A stretch of DNA of 62,616 nucleotides from Hyphomicrobiales bacterium (lineage in GTDB: Bacteria > Pseudomonadota > Alphaproteobacteria > Rhizobiales > Rhizobiaceae): NCBI GenBank assembly GCA_900466575.1, contig UBMP01000021.1:1-62616 (forward strand). Direction: 5' to 3'. Each line of letters begins with the position of its first letter. The first letter of the stretch is position 1. The notes beneath the pieces are model-generated. The model was not told the DNA's origin and searched no databases. It saw only the letters and a list, made by a program, of their open reading frames with translations. This document shows positions 8,987 through 17,183 of the stretch, one piece after another. The translations under genes and the position numbers were made by a program.

Positions 8987-9721
8987 AAGGACCGCGGGTT
9001 GCCTTCCCATCGACTGGCTCGGCACCGCATAGTCCCTCGACTGACATTTCGAAGACCTTCGGGGAAGGTGTTGCGGTCGTCACCCGCTGGCCTGCGCCTG
9101 TCAGGTGTGTGCGAATGACGTTATCGTGTCCACGGCAAGCCTACGTTGAAGACCACCTTGGCGGGGATGCGTGCGGTCGGCGTCGACATTCACACCTGTG
9201 CATTGACATATCCCGGTGGTGCGGCGCCTAGTCCGGTCTCCTGGCAAGTCCTCGGAAAAACCACATTGATGCCGCGAGTCGCGCTCCTCGCATGAAGATG
9301 CGCTGACAGATGCCCTGCCTCCAGCCTTCGACCGGACCCTTGACAGGCATGGCGAGAAACACCAGCAACGTCATAGATGGCGCCTATGTCCAAAGTTTCG
9401 CGCGCGGCACCGACAACGATACTGCGCCGAGCCTGTCCTTCTACATCACTAGCCGGCGGACGGACGGTCCGCATCGGCGTTCGGGCGCCTGGGTCCTCGG
9501 CTCCGAACCGCACTTCTTTGCGTCGCTGACACTCGCCTGATCGGAAGACACCTTACACAGGGCACTCGACCCAGTGGTCGCCGCAGACGATATTGGCCTT
9601 CGCCCGGTGACGACATCGCCACCTCGGTCTCCGCCATCGGATCCGACAACGTTGATTGGATAGGCGAGTTCCCGTCCTGATACCGACTTTGGTCTTGGGC
9701 CTCTGCCCTATCGCGGAATAT
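8987..9721. other. Gene-poor gap of about 730 bp
   Basis: No convincing gene. All frames are broken by stops within about 150 codons, and the open stretches lack ribosome sites and any family resemblance. A short dyad CGAAG-AC-CTTCG around 9050 follows the apbE stop and might act in termination, but it has no T-run. The stretch ends at the toxin gene vapC, so it is probably decayed accessory DNA. Confidence 0.5.
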
Positions 9722-10159
9722 TTAAAGGGTGGGCAATGTTTCAAACGGGTCAATGGCTTGCACGCCAAGAGGCCGAAAATGCCGAATGTTCCGCGTCAAA
9801 ACGGTCAGCCCGTGCACACTTGCGGTCGCGGCAATAGCAATGTCTTCAAAGCCGGGATGGTGAGCACGCGCGTGATCGAGGATTTGGCCTGCGGCGTGCG
9901 CGCACTGAAGATCAAAGGCGAGGAGCTTCTTCGCATAAAGATATTCTATGCTGTCCCACCAATCGTTCAGTCGTTGCGCTTTGGTTGTCGCGCCTTCCCG
10001 CTCTGCTTTGGCGATACCGGATTTGATTTCGGCGGCGGAAATCACCGACATGAAAAGGCGAGGGCTGGCTTTGTCGAGCCATTCGACAAGAGGCGCTGAC
10101 TGTTCCTGCCTAGAAGGTGCAAGGGCAGATATGACGTTCGTATCGACGAGAAACATCAC
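9722..10159 (-). CDS. vapC: VapC-type PIN-domain toxin
   Basis: A 145-residue PIN-domain ribonuclease toxin. The conserved acidic residues are visible: the N-terminal LVDTNV aspartate, SAAEI near residue 42, and HPGFEDIAIAATA toward the C terminus, ending with the usual VLTRNIRHF. VapC toxins cleave tRNA or rRNA when freed from their antitoxin. It overlaps the antitoxin stop by 4 nt (10156-10159), the typical toxin-second arrangement. The gene-poor flanks suit a mobile stability module. Confidence 0.93.
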   Translation of the reverse strand: MMFLVDTNVISALAPSRQEQSAPLVEWLDKASPRLFMSVISAAEIKSGIAKAEREGATTKAQRLNDWWDSIEYLYAKKLLAFDLQCAHAAGQILDHARAHHPGFEDIAIAATASVHGLTVLTRNIRHFRPLGVQAIDPFETLPTL

Positions 10160-10398
10160 AGATCGAGAACACGGCTCGGTTTGCCGGTCCGTGCAGGAAT
10201 ATCATCTTCATCGCCCGGAAATGCCGCAAGCAGCCGTCCAAAACTAGGGACATGCGTCAGTTTCTCGTATTCCTCAAACGAAAGTACGACAGCTTCCCGT
10301 TTTCCATGCCGCGTAATAATGGCTGGGTTCCCATGGATAGCTTGGTCAACGACCGCAGATAACGTTGCCTTGGCATCCTTGAGCTGAATCTCTCTCAC
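10156..10398 (-). CDS. Phd/YefM-family antitoxin
   Basis: An 80-residue Phd/YefM antitoxin. The N-terminal dimeric DNA-binding domain is visible as MREIQLKDAKATLSAVVDQA and GKREAVVLSFEEYEKL. The C-terminal tail (GDEDDIPARTGKPSRVLDL) should wrap the PIN toxin. Translation starts at a GTG preceded by GGAGG. The complex with VapC is expected to repress its own promoter through the 15-bp palindrome at 10411-10425. Confidence 0.93.
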   Translation of the reverse strand: MREIQLKDAKATLSAVVDQAIHGNPAIITRHGKREAVVLSFEEYEKLTHVPSFGRLLAAFPGDEDDIPARTGKPSRVLDL

Positions 10399-10410
10399 CC
10401 TCGCCTCCTG

Positions 10411-10425
10411 TGACCACAGTGGTCA
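10411..10425. promoter_or_regulatory. Palindromic operator of the toxin-antitoxin pair
   Basis: A perfect palindrome, TGACCAC-A-GTGGTCA, lies 13 nt upstream of the antitoxin start codon. Toxin-antitoxin complexes of the Phd/VapC kind bind such dyads over their own promoter. The dyad is seen directly; its role is inferred from position. Confidence 0.75.
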
Positions 10426-10985
10426 TATAGGCGCTTTAACATCTCTCGACAAGGCCCAAGGTGCTCGAAATACGTTCACAAGCTATCGTTCATACTCGTC
10501 CGCAGCTTTTGGAAAAAAGCCAATACCGCGATCAGTTACAAGTATCGATAATGATGGATGGAAGCCGGAAAACAGGAATGTCGACCGTCGGCAAAACCAG
10601 GGCTTCGGCGACATTCTCGGTCGAGATTGTCGGATCCTCGTCTCCCTTCGCTAGACAGTTCTTCCCGGATAGGCAGATTGCCGCATGACCATTCGGAGAG
10701 CCGTAGCGCTCCAAAGGTCCCTCCCTCTCTTCCGGTCGCGCGTGCAAGTTCTTACAATTTCTGCCGCTCAGCTAAGTAAACCCCTGGACGGGTATTATCA
10801 TGGCCTCTCGCGCCGCCGCCTTCTGCCAGACGGTATCCTCGACAGCGAGCTTGTCCGGTTTCCCACTCATCGAGCTTCATTGCCGCGTTCAAATCGCAAA
10901 TCGGAAATATGTTGGTGCCAGGCCGACCCGCAGGGACAGCCTCGATCAGATGTGATCGCATACAAACCGTCGATGTCTTTGACGA
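10426..10985. other. Gap without a supported gene
   Basis: About 560 bp between the toxin-antitoxin promoter and the AsnC-type regulator. Short open frames on both strands (for example 10461-10688 plus and 10532-10747 minus) have no ribosome site, no recognisable family and unusual composition. I see no clear terminator. Confidence 0.5.
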
Positions 10986-11453
10986 TTAGTCAACCATAGG
11001 AAAAGCAAAGCCGGCTTTCACGCGGTCCATCACGACCATTGTCTTGAACCCTTTGATATCGTGATTTTCGTAGAAGAACCGCCGGGTGAAGGCCTCGTAG
11101 TCCTCCATGTCCCTGGCCGTGATCACCAGGATGAAATCGGCGTCGCCGGTCACATAGAAACCGATCATGACCTCCTTGGTCGCCCGGATCGCCGCCTTGA
11201 ACCGGTCGACGATATCCGCGCGCTCGCGTTCCAGCGATACCAGAACGATCATCGTGATGCTCCGCCCTACGGCCTTCGGCGAAACGATCGCCACGTCCGC
11301 CTCGATGACCCCCGTCTCGCGCAGGCGTTTCAGCCGCCTCTGGCAAGCGGTGGGCGACAAATTGACGATCTGCGCAAGCTCTTCGGAAGTCAGGCGGTTG
11401 TTCTTCTGTACGGCCTCTAGCAACGCCCGGTCGGCCCTATCCAGCGTATTCAT
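10986..11453 (-). CDS. doeX: Lrp/AsnC-family regulator of ectoine catabolism (DoeX type)
   Basis: A 155-residue Lrp/AsnC regulator. The N-terminal HTH runs about residues 4-63 (LDRADRALLEAVQKN, then LTSEELAQIVNLSPTACQRR), and the RAM ligand-binding domain follows (MIGFYVTGDADFILVITA). In ectoine degraders a feast/famine regulator named AsnC or DoeX sits beside the aldehyde dehydrogenase and transaminase genes and senses diaminobutyrate-type intermediates. Here it is divergent from doeC. Three copies of an ATGCAG(A/G)A element in and just before the intergenic region are good candidate binding sites. Confidence 0.85.
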   Translation of the reverse strand: MNTLDRADRALLEAVQKNNRLTSEELAQIVNLSPTACQRRLKRLRETGVIEADVAIVSPKAVGRSITMIVLVSLERERADIVDRFKAAIRATKEVMIGFYVTGDADFILVITARDMEDYEAFTRRFFYENHDIKGFKTMVVMDRVKAGFAFPMVD

Positions 11454-11520
11454 GCAGAAGTCCTGCGCAATTTCGGGATATCAGCATAATTCCTGCATTT
11501 TGGAACAAGTCAATGCAGAA
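11452..11520. promoter_or_regulatory. Three ATGCAGRAA half-sites in the doeX/doeC promoter
   Basis: The element ATGCAGAA occurs at 11452-11459 and 11513-11520 on the plus strand, and as TTCCTGCAT at 11490-11498 (minus strand). Spacing from start to start is about 38 and 23 nt. Arrays of half-sites like this suit an octameric Lrp/AsnC protein wrapping DNA. The first copy covers the doeX start codon, so binding would also affect autoregulation. Confidence 0.5.
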
Positions 11521-11574
11521 AAACACAGACCGGAGGCAGCTACATTTTCTCTAAACCGGAAATGGAGACCCTCG

Positions 11575-13053
11575 ATGAAAGGCATTGCACCGGCCGCCCT
11601 GGCAAATCTGCAGCGACCCGATCTGCTCGAGCGCCGCGCCTTTCTGGCTGGTGCATGGATTACGCGCGGCGAAACGATCGGCGTTGTTGACCCGGCGACG
11701 GGTGAACACCTTCTCGACGTCGCCGCCTGCCTGTCCGAAGATGCCGACGCAGCGGTCTACGCCGCAAGGGACGCCTTTCTCGAATGGCGCGACCGGCTCC
11801 CGCTCGAGCGGGGCCATATCCTGCGCAGCTGGGGCAGGCTGATGCGCGACAATGCCGCCGACCTCGCCGTGATCATGACCGCGGAGCAGGGCAAGCCGCT
11901 GGCGGAATCGCTAGGAGAAATTTCCTATGCCGCCGCCTTTCTCGACTGGTTCGCCGCCGAGGGAGAGCGTGCCTATGGCGAGACGATTCCAAGCCACCTG
12001 CCCGGCAGCCGGCTTTCGGTACAGATGCAGCCCCTCGGCGTCACGGTTGCCATAACGCCGTGGAATTTTCCGTCCGCGATGATTACCAGAAAAGCAGGTG
12101 CTGCCCTGGCAGCCGGCTGCACCATGATCGTGAAGCCCGCCCCCGAGACGCCGCTTTCAGCGCTTGCACTTGCAAGGCTTGCGCAGGAAGCTGGCATGCC
12201 TGCCGGCGTATTCCAGGTTCTCACCGGAGACGCCGCCTCGCTGTCGCGCCGTCTGCTGGAACATACGGACGTGCGCGCATTCTCCTTCACCGGCTCGACC
12301 GAAGTCGGGCGAATCCTGCTCACCCAATCTGCGGCCACCATCAAGAAAGCCTCGCTGGAGCTGGGGGGCCACGCGCCTTTCCTCCTGTTCGACGATGCGG
12401 ATCTGACCAAGGCGGTGAAAGGCTGCATGGCTGCAAAATTCGCAACCTCGGGACAGGATTGCCTCGCCGCCAATCGGATCTATGTCCAGCGCGGCGTCTA
12501 CGATCGTTTCGTCGATGCCTTCGCCCGTGCATCGAGCGAACTCAAGGTCGGCCACGGCCTTGAATCCGACACGGATATCGGGCCGATGACGCGGCCTTCG
12601 GTCGCCGAAAAGTGCCGCCAGCAGATTGCCCAGGCGCTTTCGTCCGGCGCCCGCCTCGTCTGCGGCGGGCAGGACAGCCCGCTCGGCGGCAATTTCGTCA
12701 CGCCGGCCGTCCTTGCCGACGTCACCGATGACATGCTCATCGCACGCGAGGAAACCTTCGGCCCCGTCGCGGCGATCATGCCGTTCGACGACGAAGAGGA
12801 GGTGCTGGCACGGGCCAACGCGACCGAAATGGGGCTCGCAGCCTATCTCTACACCAATGATCTCGGCCGCGCGATGCGCCTGACCGATAGGCTCGAATAC
12901 GGCATGATTGCCGTCAACACGCCCAAATTCACGGGTGCGCCCATCCCGTTCGGCGGATGGAAGCAATCCGGTCTTGGCCGCGAAGGCTCCCGCCACGGCC
13001 TCCTGGAGTATCTTGAAGCCAAATATGTCTGCTTCGGCAACGTCGCAGCATGA
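11575..13053 (+). CDS. doeC: Aldehyde dehydrogenase, probable aspartate-semialdehyde dehydrogenase of ectoine catabolism
   Basis: A 492-residue NAD(P)-dependent aldehyde dehydrogenase of the succinate-semialdehyde/GabD type. TPWNFP is at 161-166, the catalytic glutamate E262 is in LELGGH and the nucleophile C296 is in SGQDC. The frame is open upstream to 11167, but that overlaps doeX; the ATG at 11575 has GGAG at a workable distance. In the ectoine pathway this enzyme (DoeC, also called Ssd) oxidises aspartate semialdehyde to aspartate. The following aminotransferase gene and the whole ectoine cluster support that. On sequence alone it could also be a succinate-semialdehyde dehydrogenase. Confidence 0.85.
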   Translation: MKGIAPAALANLQRPDLLERRAFLAGAWITRGETIGVVDPATGEHLLDVAACLSEDADAAVYAARDAFLEWRDRLPLERGHILRSWGRLMRDNAADLAVIMTAEQGKPLAESLGEISYAAAFLDWFAAEGERAYGETIPSHLPGSRLSVQMQPLGVTVAITPWNFPSAMITRKAGAALAAGCTMIVKPAPETPLSALALARLAQEAGMPAGVFQVLTGDAASLSRRLLEHTDVRAFSFTGSTEVGRILLTQSAATIKKASLELGGHAPFLLFDDADLTKAVKGCMAAKFATSGQDCLAANRIYVQRGVYDRFVDAFARASSELKVGHGLESDTDIGPMTRPSVAEKCRQQIAQALSSGARLVCGGQDSPLGGNFVTPAVLADVTDDMLIAREETFGPVAAIMPFDDEEEVLARANATEMGLAAYLYTNDLGRAMRLTDRLEYGMIAVNTPKFTGAPIPFGGWKQSGLGREGSRHGLLEYLEAKYVCFGNVAA

Positions 13054-13067
13054 AAGGATATAGTGTC

Positions 13068-14471
13068 ATGACAACCAATCTCACGCAGATCGCCGAGATG
13101 GATCGCAATTCGGTCCTGCATCCGTTCACGCAACTTAAGGATTTCGCCAGCGGCAAGATGGGCGACCCCACCATCGTCGAGACGGGCAAGGGCATTCGCA
13201 TCCAAGATGCGCATGGCAACCAGTTGATCGACGGCTTTGCCGGCCTCTACTGCGTCAACATTGGCTACGGCCGCACGGAGGTGGCCGAGGCGATCTCGCG
13301 GCAGGCTTTCCGCCTCGCCTATTACCACACCTATGCCGCCCACACGACTGACGAGCTGGCCATTCTCTCCGACCGCCTGGTCAGGATGGCGCCCGGCAAG
13401 ATGAGCAAGGTTTTCTACGGCATGTCGGGGTCTGACGCCAACGAGACGCAGGCCAAGCTGGTCTGGTACTACAACAACCTGCGGGGCAAGCCGAACAAGA
13501 AGAAGATCATCTCGCGCGAACGTGGCTATCACGGGTGCAGCGTCGTCTCGGGATCGATGACCGGCATGAGCTTCTACCACGACCACATGGACCTGCCGCG
13601 GGCAGGCATTCTTCACACTGGCACACCGCATCACTATTGGGGGGCGGAAGCGGGCGAAACCGAAGTGGAATTCTCCAGACGCCGCGCGGCCGAACTGGAG
13701 GCGCTGATCCTGAAGGAAGACCCCGACACGATCGGCGCGTTCATCGCCGAACCGGTGCTCGGAACGGGCGGCATCACCCCGCCGCCGCAAGGCTATTGGA
13801 GCGCGGTACAGGACGTCCTGAAGAAATACGATATCCTGCTGATCGCCGATGAGGTCATAACGGGGTTCGGACGCACCGGCTCGATGTTCGGCTCACTCCA
13901 CTACGACATCGAACCCGACCTGATCACGGTCGCCAAGGGGCTGACCTCGGCCTACTTCCCGTTATCGGCATCGATTGTCGGCGAGAAGGTTTACAAGGTC
14001 ATGGAAGAGGGAGCCGATAGGGTCGGTGCCTTCTCGCATGGCTATACCTATTCCGGACATCCGATCGGCGCGGCGGCCGCCAACGCCGTTCTCGACATCG
14101 TCGAGAAAGAAAACTTGCCCGGTAATGCTCGCGAGGTCGGCGCCTATTTCCAGGCGCAACTCAAAGAAAAGTTCGCCCAGCTGCCGATTGTTGGTGAAGT
14201 GCGTGGCGTTGGCTTGATGGGCGCCATCGAGTTCGTTGGCGACCGCGAAAAAAAGAAGCGTTTCGATCCATCGCTGAAGGTCGGCGCTCGCGTCTCCAAG
14301 GCCGCCCGTGATCGCGGTCTGATTGCTCGCGCGATGCCGCATGGCGACATTCTCGGCTTTGCTCCGCCGCTGGTCACCACCAAAGCAGAGGTCGATGAGA
14401 TTGTCGCCATAGCGGAGGCCGCCGTGCGCTCCGTCATGGATGAACTCACCCAGGCCGGCGAAAAGATCTAA
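13068..14471 (+). CDS. doeD: Class III aminotransferase, probable diaminobutyrate transaminase
   Basis: A 467-residue fold-type I class III aminotransferase. The PLP lysine is K290 (TVAKG), the aspartate pair is in IADEVITGFGRTG near 259-271, and GMSGSDANE is at about 118. Two starts are possible: an ATG at 13050 overlapping the doeC stop, or the ATG at 13068 preceded by AAAGGA at 9 nt spacing, which I prefer. In ectoine catabolism DoeD (Atf) converts 2,4-diaminobutyrate to aspartate semialdehyde, the substrate of the upstream dehydrogenase. The substrate is assigned from context; related enzymes act on taurine, beta-alanine or putrescine. Confidence 0.85.
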   Translation: MTTNLTQIAEMDRNSVLHPFTQLKDFASGKMGDPTIVETGKGIRIQDAHGNQLIDGFAGLYCVNIGYGRTEVAEAISRQAFRLAYYHTYAAHTTDELAILSDRLVRMAPGKMSKVFYGMSGSDANETQAKLVWYYNNLRGKPNKKKIISRERGYHGCSVVSGSMTGMSFYHDHMDLPRAGILHTGTPHHYWGAEAGETEVEFSRRRAAELEALILKEDPDTIGAFIAEPVLGTGGITPPPQGYWSAVQDVLKKYDILLIADEVITGFGRTGSMFGSLHYDIEPDLITVAKGLTSAYFPLSASIVGEKVYKVMEEGADRVGAFSHGYTYSGHPIGAAAANAVLDIVEKENLPGNAREVGAYFQAQLKEKFAQLPIVGEVRGVGLMGAIEFVGDREKKKRFDPSLKVGARVSKAARDRGLIARAMPHGDILGFAPPLVTTKAEVDEIVAIAEAAVRSVMDELTQAGEKI

Positions 14472-14489
14472 CCCGACACAGCGGATAGG

Positions 14490-14505
14490 GCGGGACATGT
14501 CCCGC
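14490..14505. promoter_or_regulatory. Perfect 16-bp palindrome after doeD
   Basis: GCGGGACATGTCCCGC is an exact palindrome 18 nt after the doeD stop. It has no T-run, so a simple terminator is doubtful; it could be an operator or an mRNA-stabilising hairpin. Confidence 0.4.
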
Positions 14506-14556
14506 TCGCCTCCCCCGTTCGAGGCGCATATGAGGGCAATTGTGATGAATCCTGAG

Positions 14557-14576
14557 GCATTTCCATTTGGGAATGC
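14557..14576. promoter_or_regulatory. Imperfect hairpin upstream of enuR
   Basis: GCATTTCC-ATTT-GGGAATGC forms an 8-bp stem with one G-T pair and a 4-nt loop, about 45 nt upstream of enuR. It may be the doeCD terminator or part of the enuR control region. Confidence 0.35.
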
Positions 14577-14611
14577 ACAAGGCTTCATCTCTTGCGGGAA
14601 AGCGTGCATAA

Positions 14612-14619
14612 TGTCATGA
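14612..14619 (+). promoter_or_regulatory. Candidate EnuR site at enuR (TGTCATGA)
   Basis: The octamer TGTCATGA lies directly before the first possible enuR start and recurs in reverse inside the eutB promoter dyad at 16114-16129. A shared element at both transcription units of the cluster is what an autoregulated EnuR repressor would give. This is inference from two copies only. Confidence 0.4.
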
Positions 14620-14620
14620 G

Positions 14621-16096
14621 ATGTTCGTCAAAAAACGAGACAATTTCATGCATGGTCAAGTCAATGCGCCCGCCCCGACCCAGACGTCTCCGCCCAAGCC
14701 GGTGGCCTGGCGTCCCACACTCACAAAGCAGAAGGGCAAGACCAAGCACGCAGCCCTCACCGAGCGCATCATCACAGACATTGATGCCGGCGTGCTCAAG
14801 CCGCTGGATCGCATGCCCACGCATCGCGATCTGGCGCGTGATCTCGGCCTCTCCGTCCAGACTGTCAGCCTGTCCTATCAGGAGGCGGAGCGGCTCGGCT
14901 ACCTGAGCGGCGAGATCGGTCGCGGCACGTTCGTCAAGGCGCGCGTGACGGATCGCGCAGGCCGCATGATGCTTGACCACAGTCCCAACGAGGTGCTGGA
15001 CCTGTCCATCATACGCGGCGTCTATCTCGATGCCCACGAAAACGCCTCGCGTGAGATCCTTCGCGAGCTTGCCGATGGCGAAAATGCAAGCTTCATGCGG
15101 CCCTGCCGCCCGATTGCAGGGCTTGCCCGCCACCGGGAGGCGGCGCAAGTCTGGCTGCGCATGATGGGCGTGACCGCCGGCGCCGACCGCATCCTCGTCA
15201 CCAACGGCGCGGCGCACGGCATTTTCCTTGCCTTGAGCTGCATCGTCCGATCCGGCGACGTCGTCCTGTGCGAGAACCTCACCGACCATGGCATCATCGG
15301 CCTGTCGAGCGTGCTCGGGTTCAACCTCAAAGGCCTGCCGACGGACGAGGAAGGCATCCTGCCAGATGCGCTGGAGGCCGCCTGCGCGGCCGGGAGCGTG
15401 CGGGCGCTGGTCCTCATTCCGACCCTCAACAATCCAACCGGGCATGTGGCGGGCGCAACGCGGCGACACGACATCGCCGTGATCGCGAGACGATATGGCA
15501 TTTTCGTCATTGAGGATGAAGTTTATCGCCCCATGATAGAGGAGGATCTTCCTTCGATCACCGAAATGCTTCCGGACCTCGGATTTTTCATCACCAGTTT
15601 CACCAAGACCGTGTTGACCGGCCTGCGCGTCGGCTATCTGGTCGTTCCGCCGGCCTATTCCATCCGCGCCGCCTCCATCCTTAGGGTTTCGAGCTGGAGC
15701 GGAACCTATCTGACCGGCGAGATCGCCACGCGCTGGGTCGAGAACGGAACGGCTGCACGACTGCTTTCCATCCAGCGCGAAGAGGCACGCGCGCGCCAGA
15801 CGATCGCGATGGGCATTCTCGGTGACCATATCGCCTCAAGCCACCCGCTTTCGCTGTGCGCATGGCTGAAAGTGCCACCACACTGGACCGAGGAAGGGCT
15901 GGTGCGCGCGCTGACCAACCAGAATGTCGCGGTCACGCCGTCCGAACCCTTCATCGCTGGGCCCGGACAGGGCGGCGGCATCCGCATATGCCTTGGCGGA
16001 CGCCTGAACCACACAAGCCTCAAACAGGCGCTGTCGACCGTCCGGCAGACCTTCGTGCAATTGCCCCCCGTCTATGACGCCGGCCCGATCGTCTGA
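14621..16096 (+). CDS. enuR: MocR/GntR-type regulator of ectoine use
   Basis: A MocR-family regulator of 491 residues from this start, or 482 if it starts at the ATG at 14648. An N-terminal GntR winged helix (ERIITDIDAGVLKPLDRMPT, DLGLSVQTVSLSYQEAE) is linked to an aminotransferase-like domain. The PLP-binding lysine, in SFTKTVLTGLRVGY, is residue 329 (320 with the later start). EnuR of Ruegeria pomeroyi is known to bind ectoine breakdown products through its PLP and so release repression of the uptake and catabolic genes. Position between doeCD and eutBCDE supports the same role. A possible operator touches the first start codon, which slightly favours the downstream start. Confidence 0.9.
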   Translation: MFVKKRDNFMHGQVNAPAPTQTSPPKPVAWRPTLTKQKGKTKHAALTERIITDIDAGVLKPLDRMPTHRDLARDLGLSVQTVSLSYQEAERLGYLSGEIGRGTFVKARVTDRAGRMMLDHSPNEVLDLSIIRGVYLDAHENASREILRELADGENASFMRPCRPIAGLARHREAAQVWLRMMGVTAGADRILVTNGAAHGIFLALSCIVRSGDVVLCENLTDHGIIGLSSVLGFNLKGLPTDEEGILPDALEAACAAGSVRALVLIPTLNNPTGHVAGATRRHDIAVIARRYGIFVIEDEVYRPMIEEDLPSITEMLPDLGFFITSFTKTVLTGLRVGYLVVPPAYSIRAASILRVSSWSGTYLTGEIATRWVENGTAARLLSIQREEARARQTIAMGILGDHIASSHPLSLCAWLKVPPHWTEEGLVRALTNQNVAVTPSEPFIAGPGQGGGIRICLGGRLNHTSLKQALSTVRQTFVQLPPVYDAGPIV

Positions 16097-16163
16097 GGGC
16101 ATTCCGGACAATCATTGTATCATGACAATATAACAATTGACTTGATTTTACTTCGCTCACAAC
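16097..16163. promoter_or_regulatory. eutB promoter with ATTGT-N6-ACAAT dyad
   Basis: This 67-bp AT-rich gap holds the inverted repeat ATTGT-ATCATG-ACAAT (16114-16129), followed by a further ACAAT at 16133. The dyad contains TCATGACA, the reverse of the TGTCATGA next to enuR. It is the likely control point for the eutBCDE-ehuBCDA transcript. Confidence 0.55.
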
Positions 16164-17183
16164 ATGACAATCATGAAGAGCGAAATCCTGTCCAGATCAA
16201 TTGAAGATGACGGCCTGCCGGTCACGCTGAGCGAGATCCGGCAGGCGGCTGTCCGCATTGCCGGCTCCGTGACAAGGACGCCCCTCGTGCCCTCCGCAAC
16301 GCTTTCGCAATGCGGCGGCCAACCCGTGTGCCTGAAGCTCGAAACGGACCAGCCCGTCGGATCGTTCAAGCTGCGCGGCGTCATGAACGCGATCCTCTCG
16401 CTCGGCGATGCGGCGCGCAAACGTGGCCTCGTGACCGCCTCGACCGGCAATCACGGCAGAGCTCTGGCCTATGCTGCAAAGAAGCTCGGCGTTCCGGCGA
16501 CCATCTGCATGTCCTCACTGGTTCCGGCCAACAAGGTTGAGGCGATCCGTGCACTCGGCGCCGATATCCGGATTGTCGGTGCCTCGCAGGACGATGCTCA
16601 GGAAGAGGTCGAACGGCTGGTGAAAAGCCGCGGCTTCACTCAAGTCGCCCCTTTCGACGATGCGTATGTCGTTGCTGGCCAGGGTACGATCGGCCTCGAG
16701 ATCGTGGAAGATATGCCCGATCTCGCAACGGTGCTCGTTCCGCTTTCCGGAGGCGGCCTGGCAGGCGGCGTCGCCGCCGCCGTCAAGGCGCTGCGGCCGC
16801 AGGCCCAAGTCATCGGCATTTCGATGGAACGCGGGGCCGCAATGCACGCCGCATTTGCGGCCGGCGGGCCCGTCGCGATCAGGGAAGAGGAAACGCTTGC
16901 GGATTCACTCGGCGGCGGTATCGGCGCGGAAAACCGCGTGACCTTCACGCTCTGCCGGCGGCTTCTCGACGGCATCATCCTCTTGACCGAGGACGAGATC
17001 GCCGGTGGCATTCGTCATGCCGCCCGGGAAGAGGGCGTGACCGTCGAGGGGGCCGGCGCTGTCGGCATTGCCGCCATCCTTGCCGGCAAGGTCAAACTTT
17101 CCGGCCTAACCGCGGTCATCCTGTCGGGCGGCAATATCGACCCGGCCGTGCATCGGCGCATTGTCGAAGGAGCCGCAGCATGA
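16164..17183 (+). CDS. eutB: Threonine-dehydratase-like PLP enzyme of hydroxyectoine use
   Basis: A 339-residue fold-type II PLP enzyme like threonine/serine dehydratase. The PLP lysine is K69 in GSFKLRG, the substrate loop is STGNHGRA, and the phosphate-binding glycine loop is SGGGLAGG. In ehu/eut clusters EutB is proposed to act with EutC in turning hydroxyectoine into ectoine. The exact reaction is not established and I do not claim it here. A second ATG at 16173 is possible as the start. The gene overlaps eutC by 4 nt (ATGA). Confidence 0.88.
   Translation: MTIMKSEILSRSIEDDGLPVTLSEIRQAAVRIAGSVTRTPLVPSATLSQCGGQPVCLKLETDQPVGSFKLRGVMNAILSLGDAARKRGLVTASTGNHGRALAYAAKKLGVPATICMSSLVPANKVEAIRALGADIRIVGASQDDAQEEVERLVKSRGFTQVAPFDDAYVVAGQGTIGLEIVEDMPDLATVLVPLSGGGLAGGVAAAVKALRPQAQVIGISMERGAAMHAAFAAGGPVAIREEETLADSLGGGIGAENRVTFTLCRRLLDGIILLTEDEIAGGIRHAAREEGVTVEGAGAVGIAAILAGKVKLSGLTAVILSGGNIDPAVHRRIVEGAAA

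Noticed and set aside
8987-9721. Short open frames after apbE (for example 9310-9540)
   Set aside because: All are short, overlap each other on both strands, and lack ribosome sites or recognisable sequence.
11167-11574. N-terminal extension of doeC to 11167
   Set aside because: It would overlap doeX antisense and add 136 residues lacking any family match. GGAG before 11575 fits the known aldehyde dehydrogenase length.
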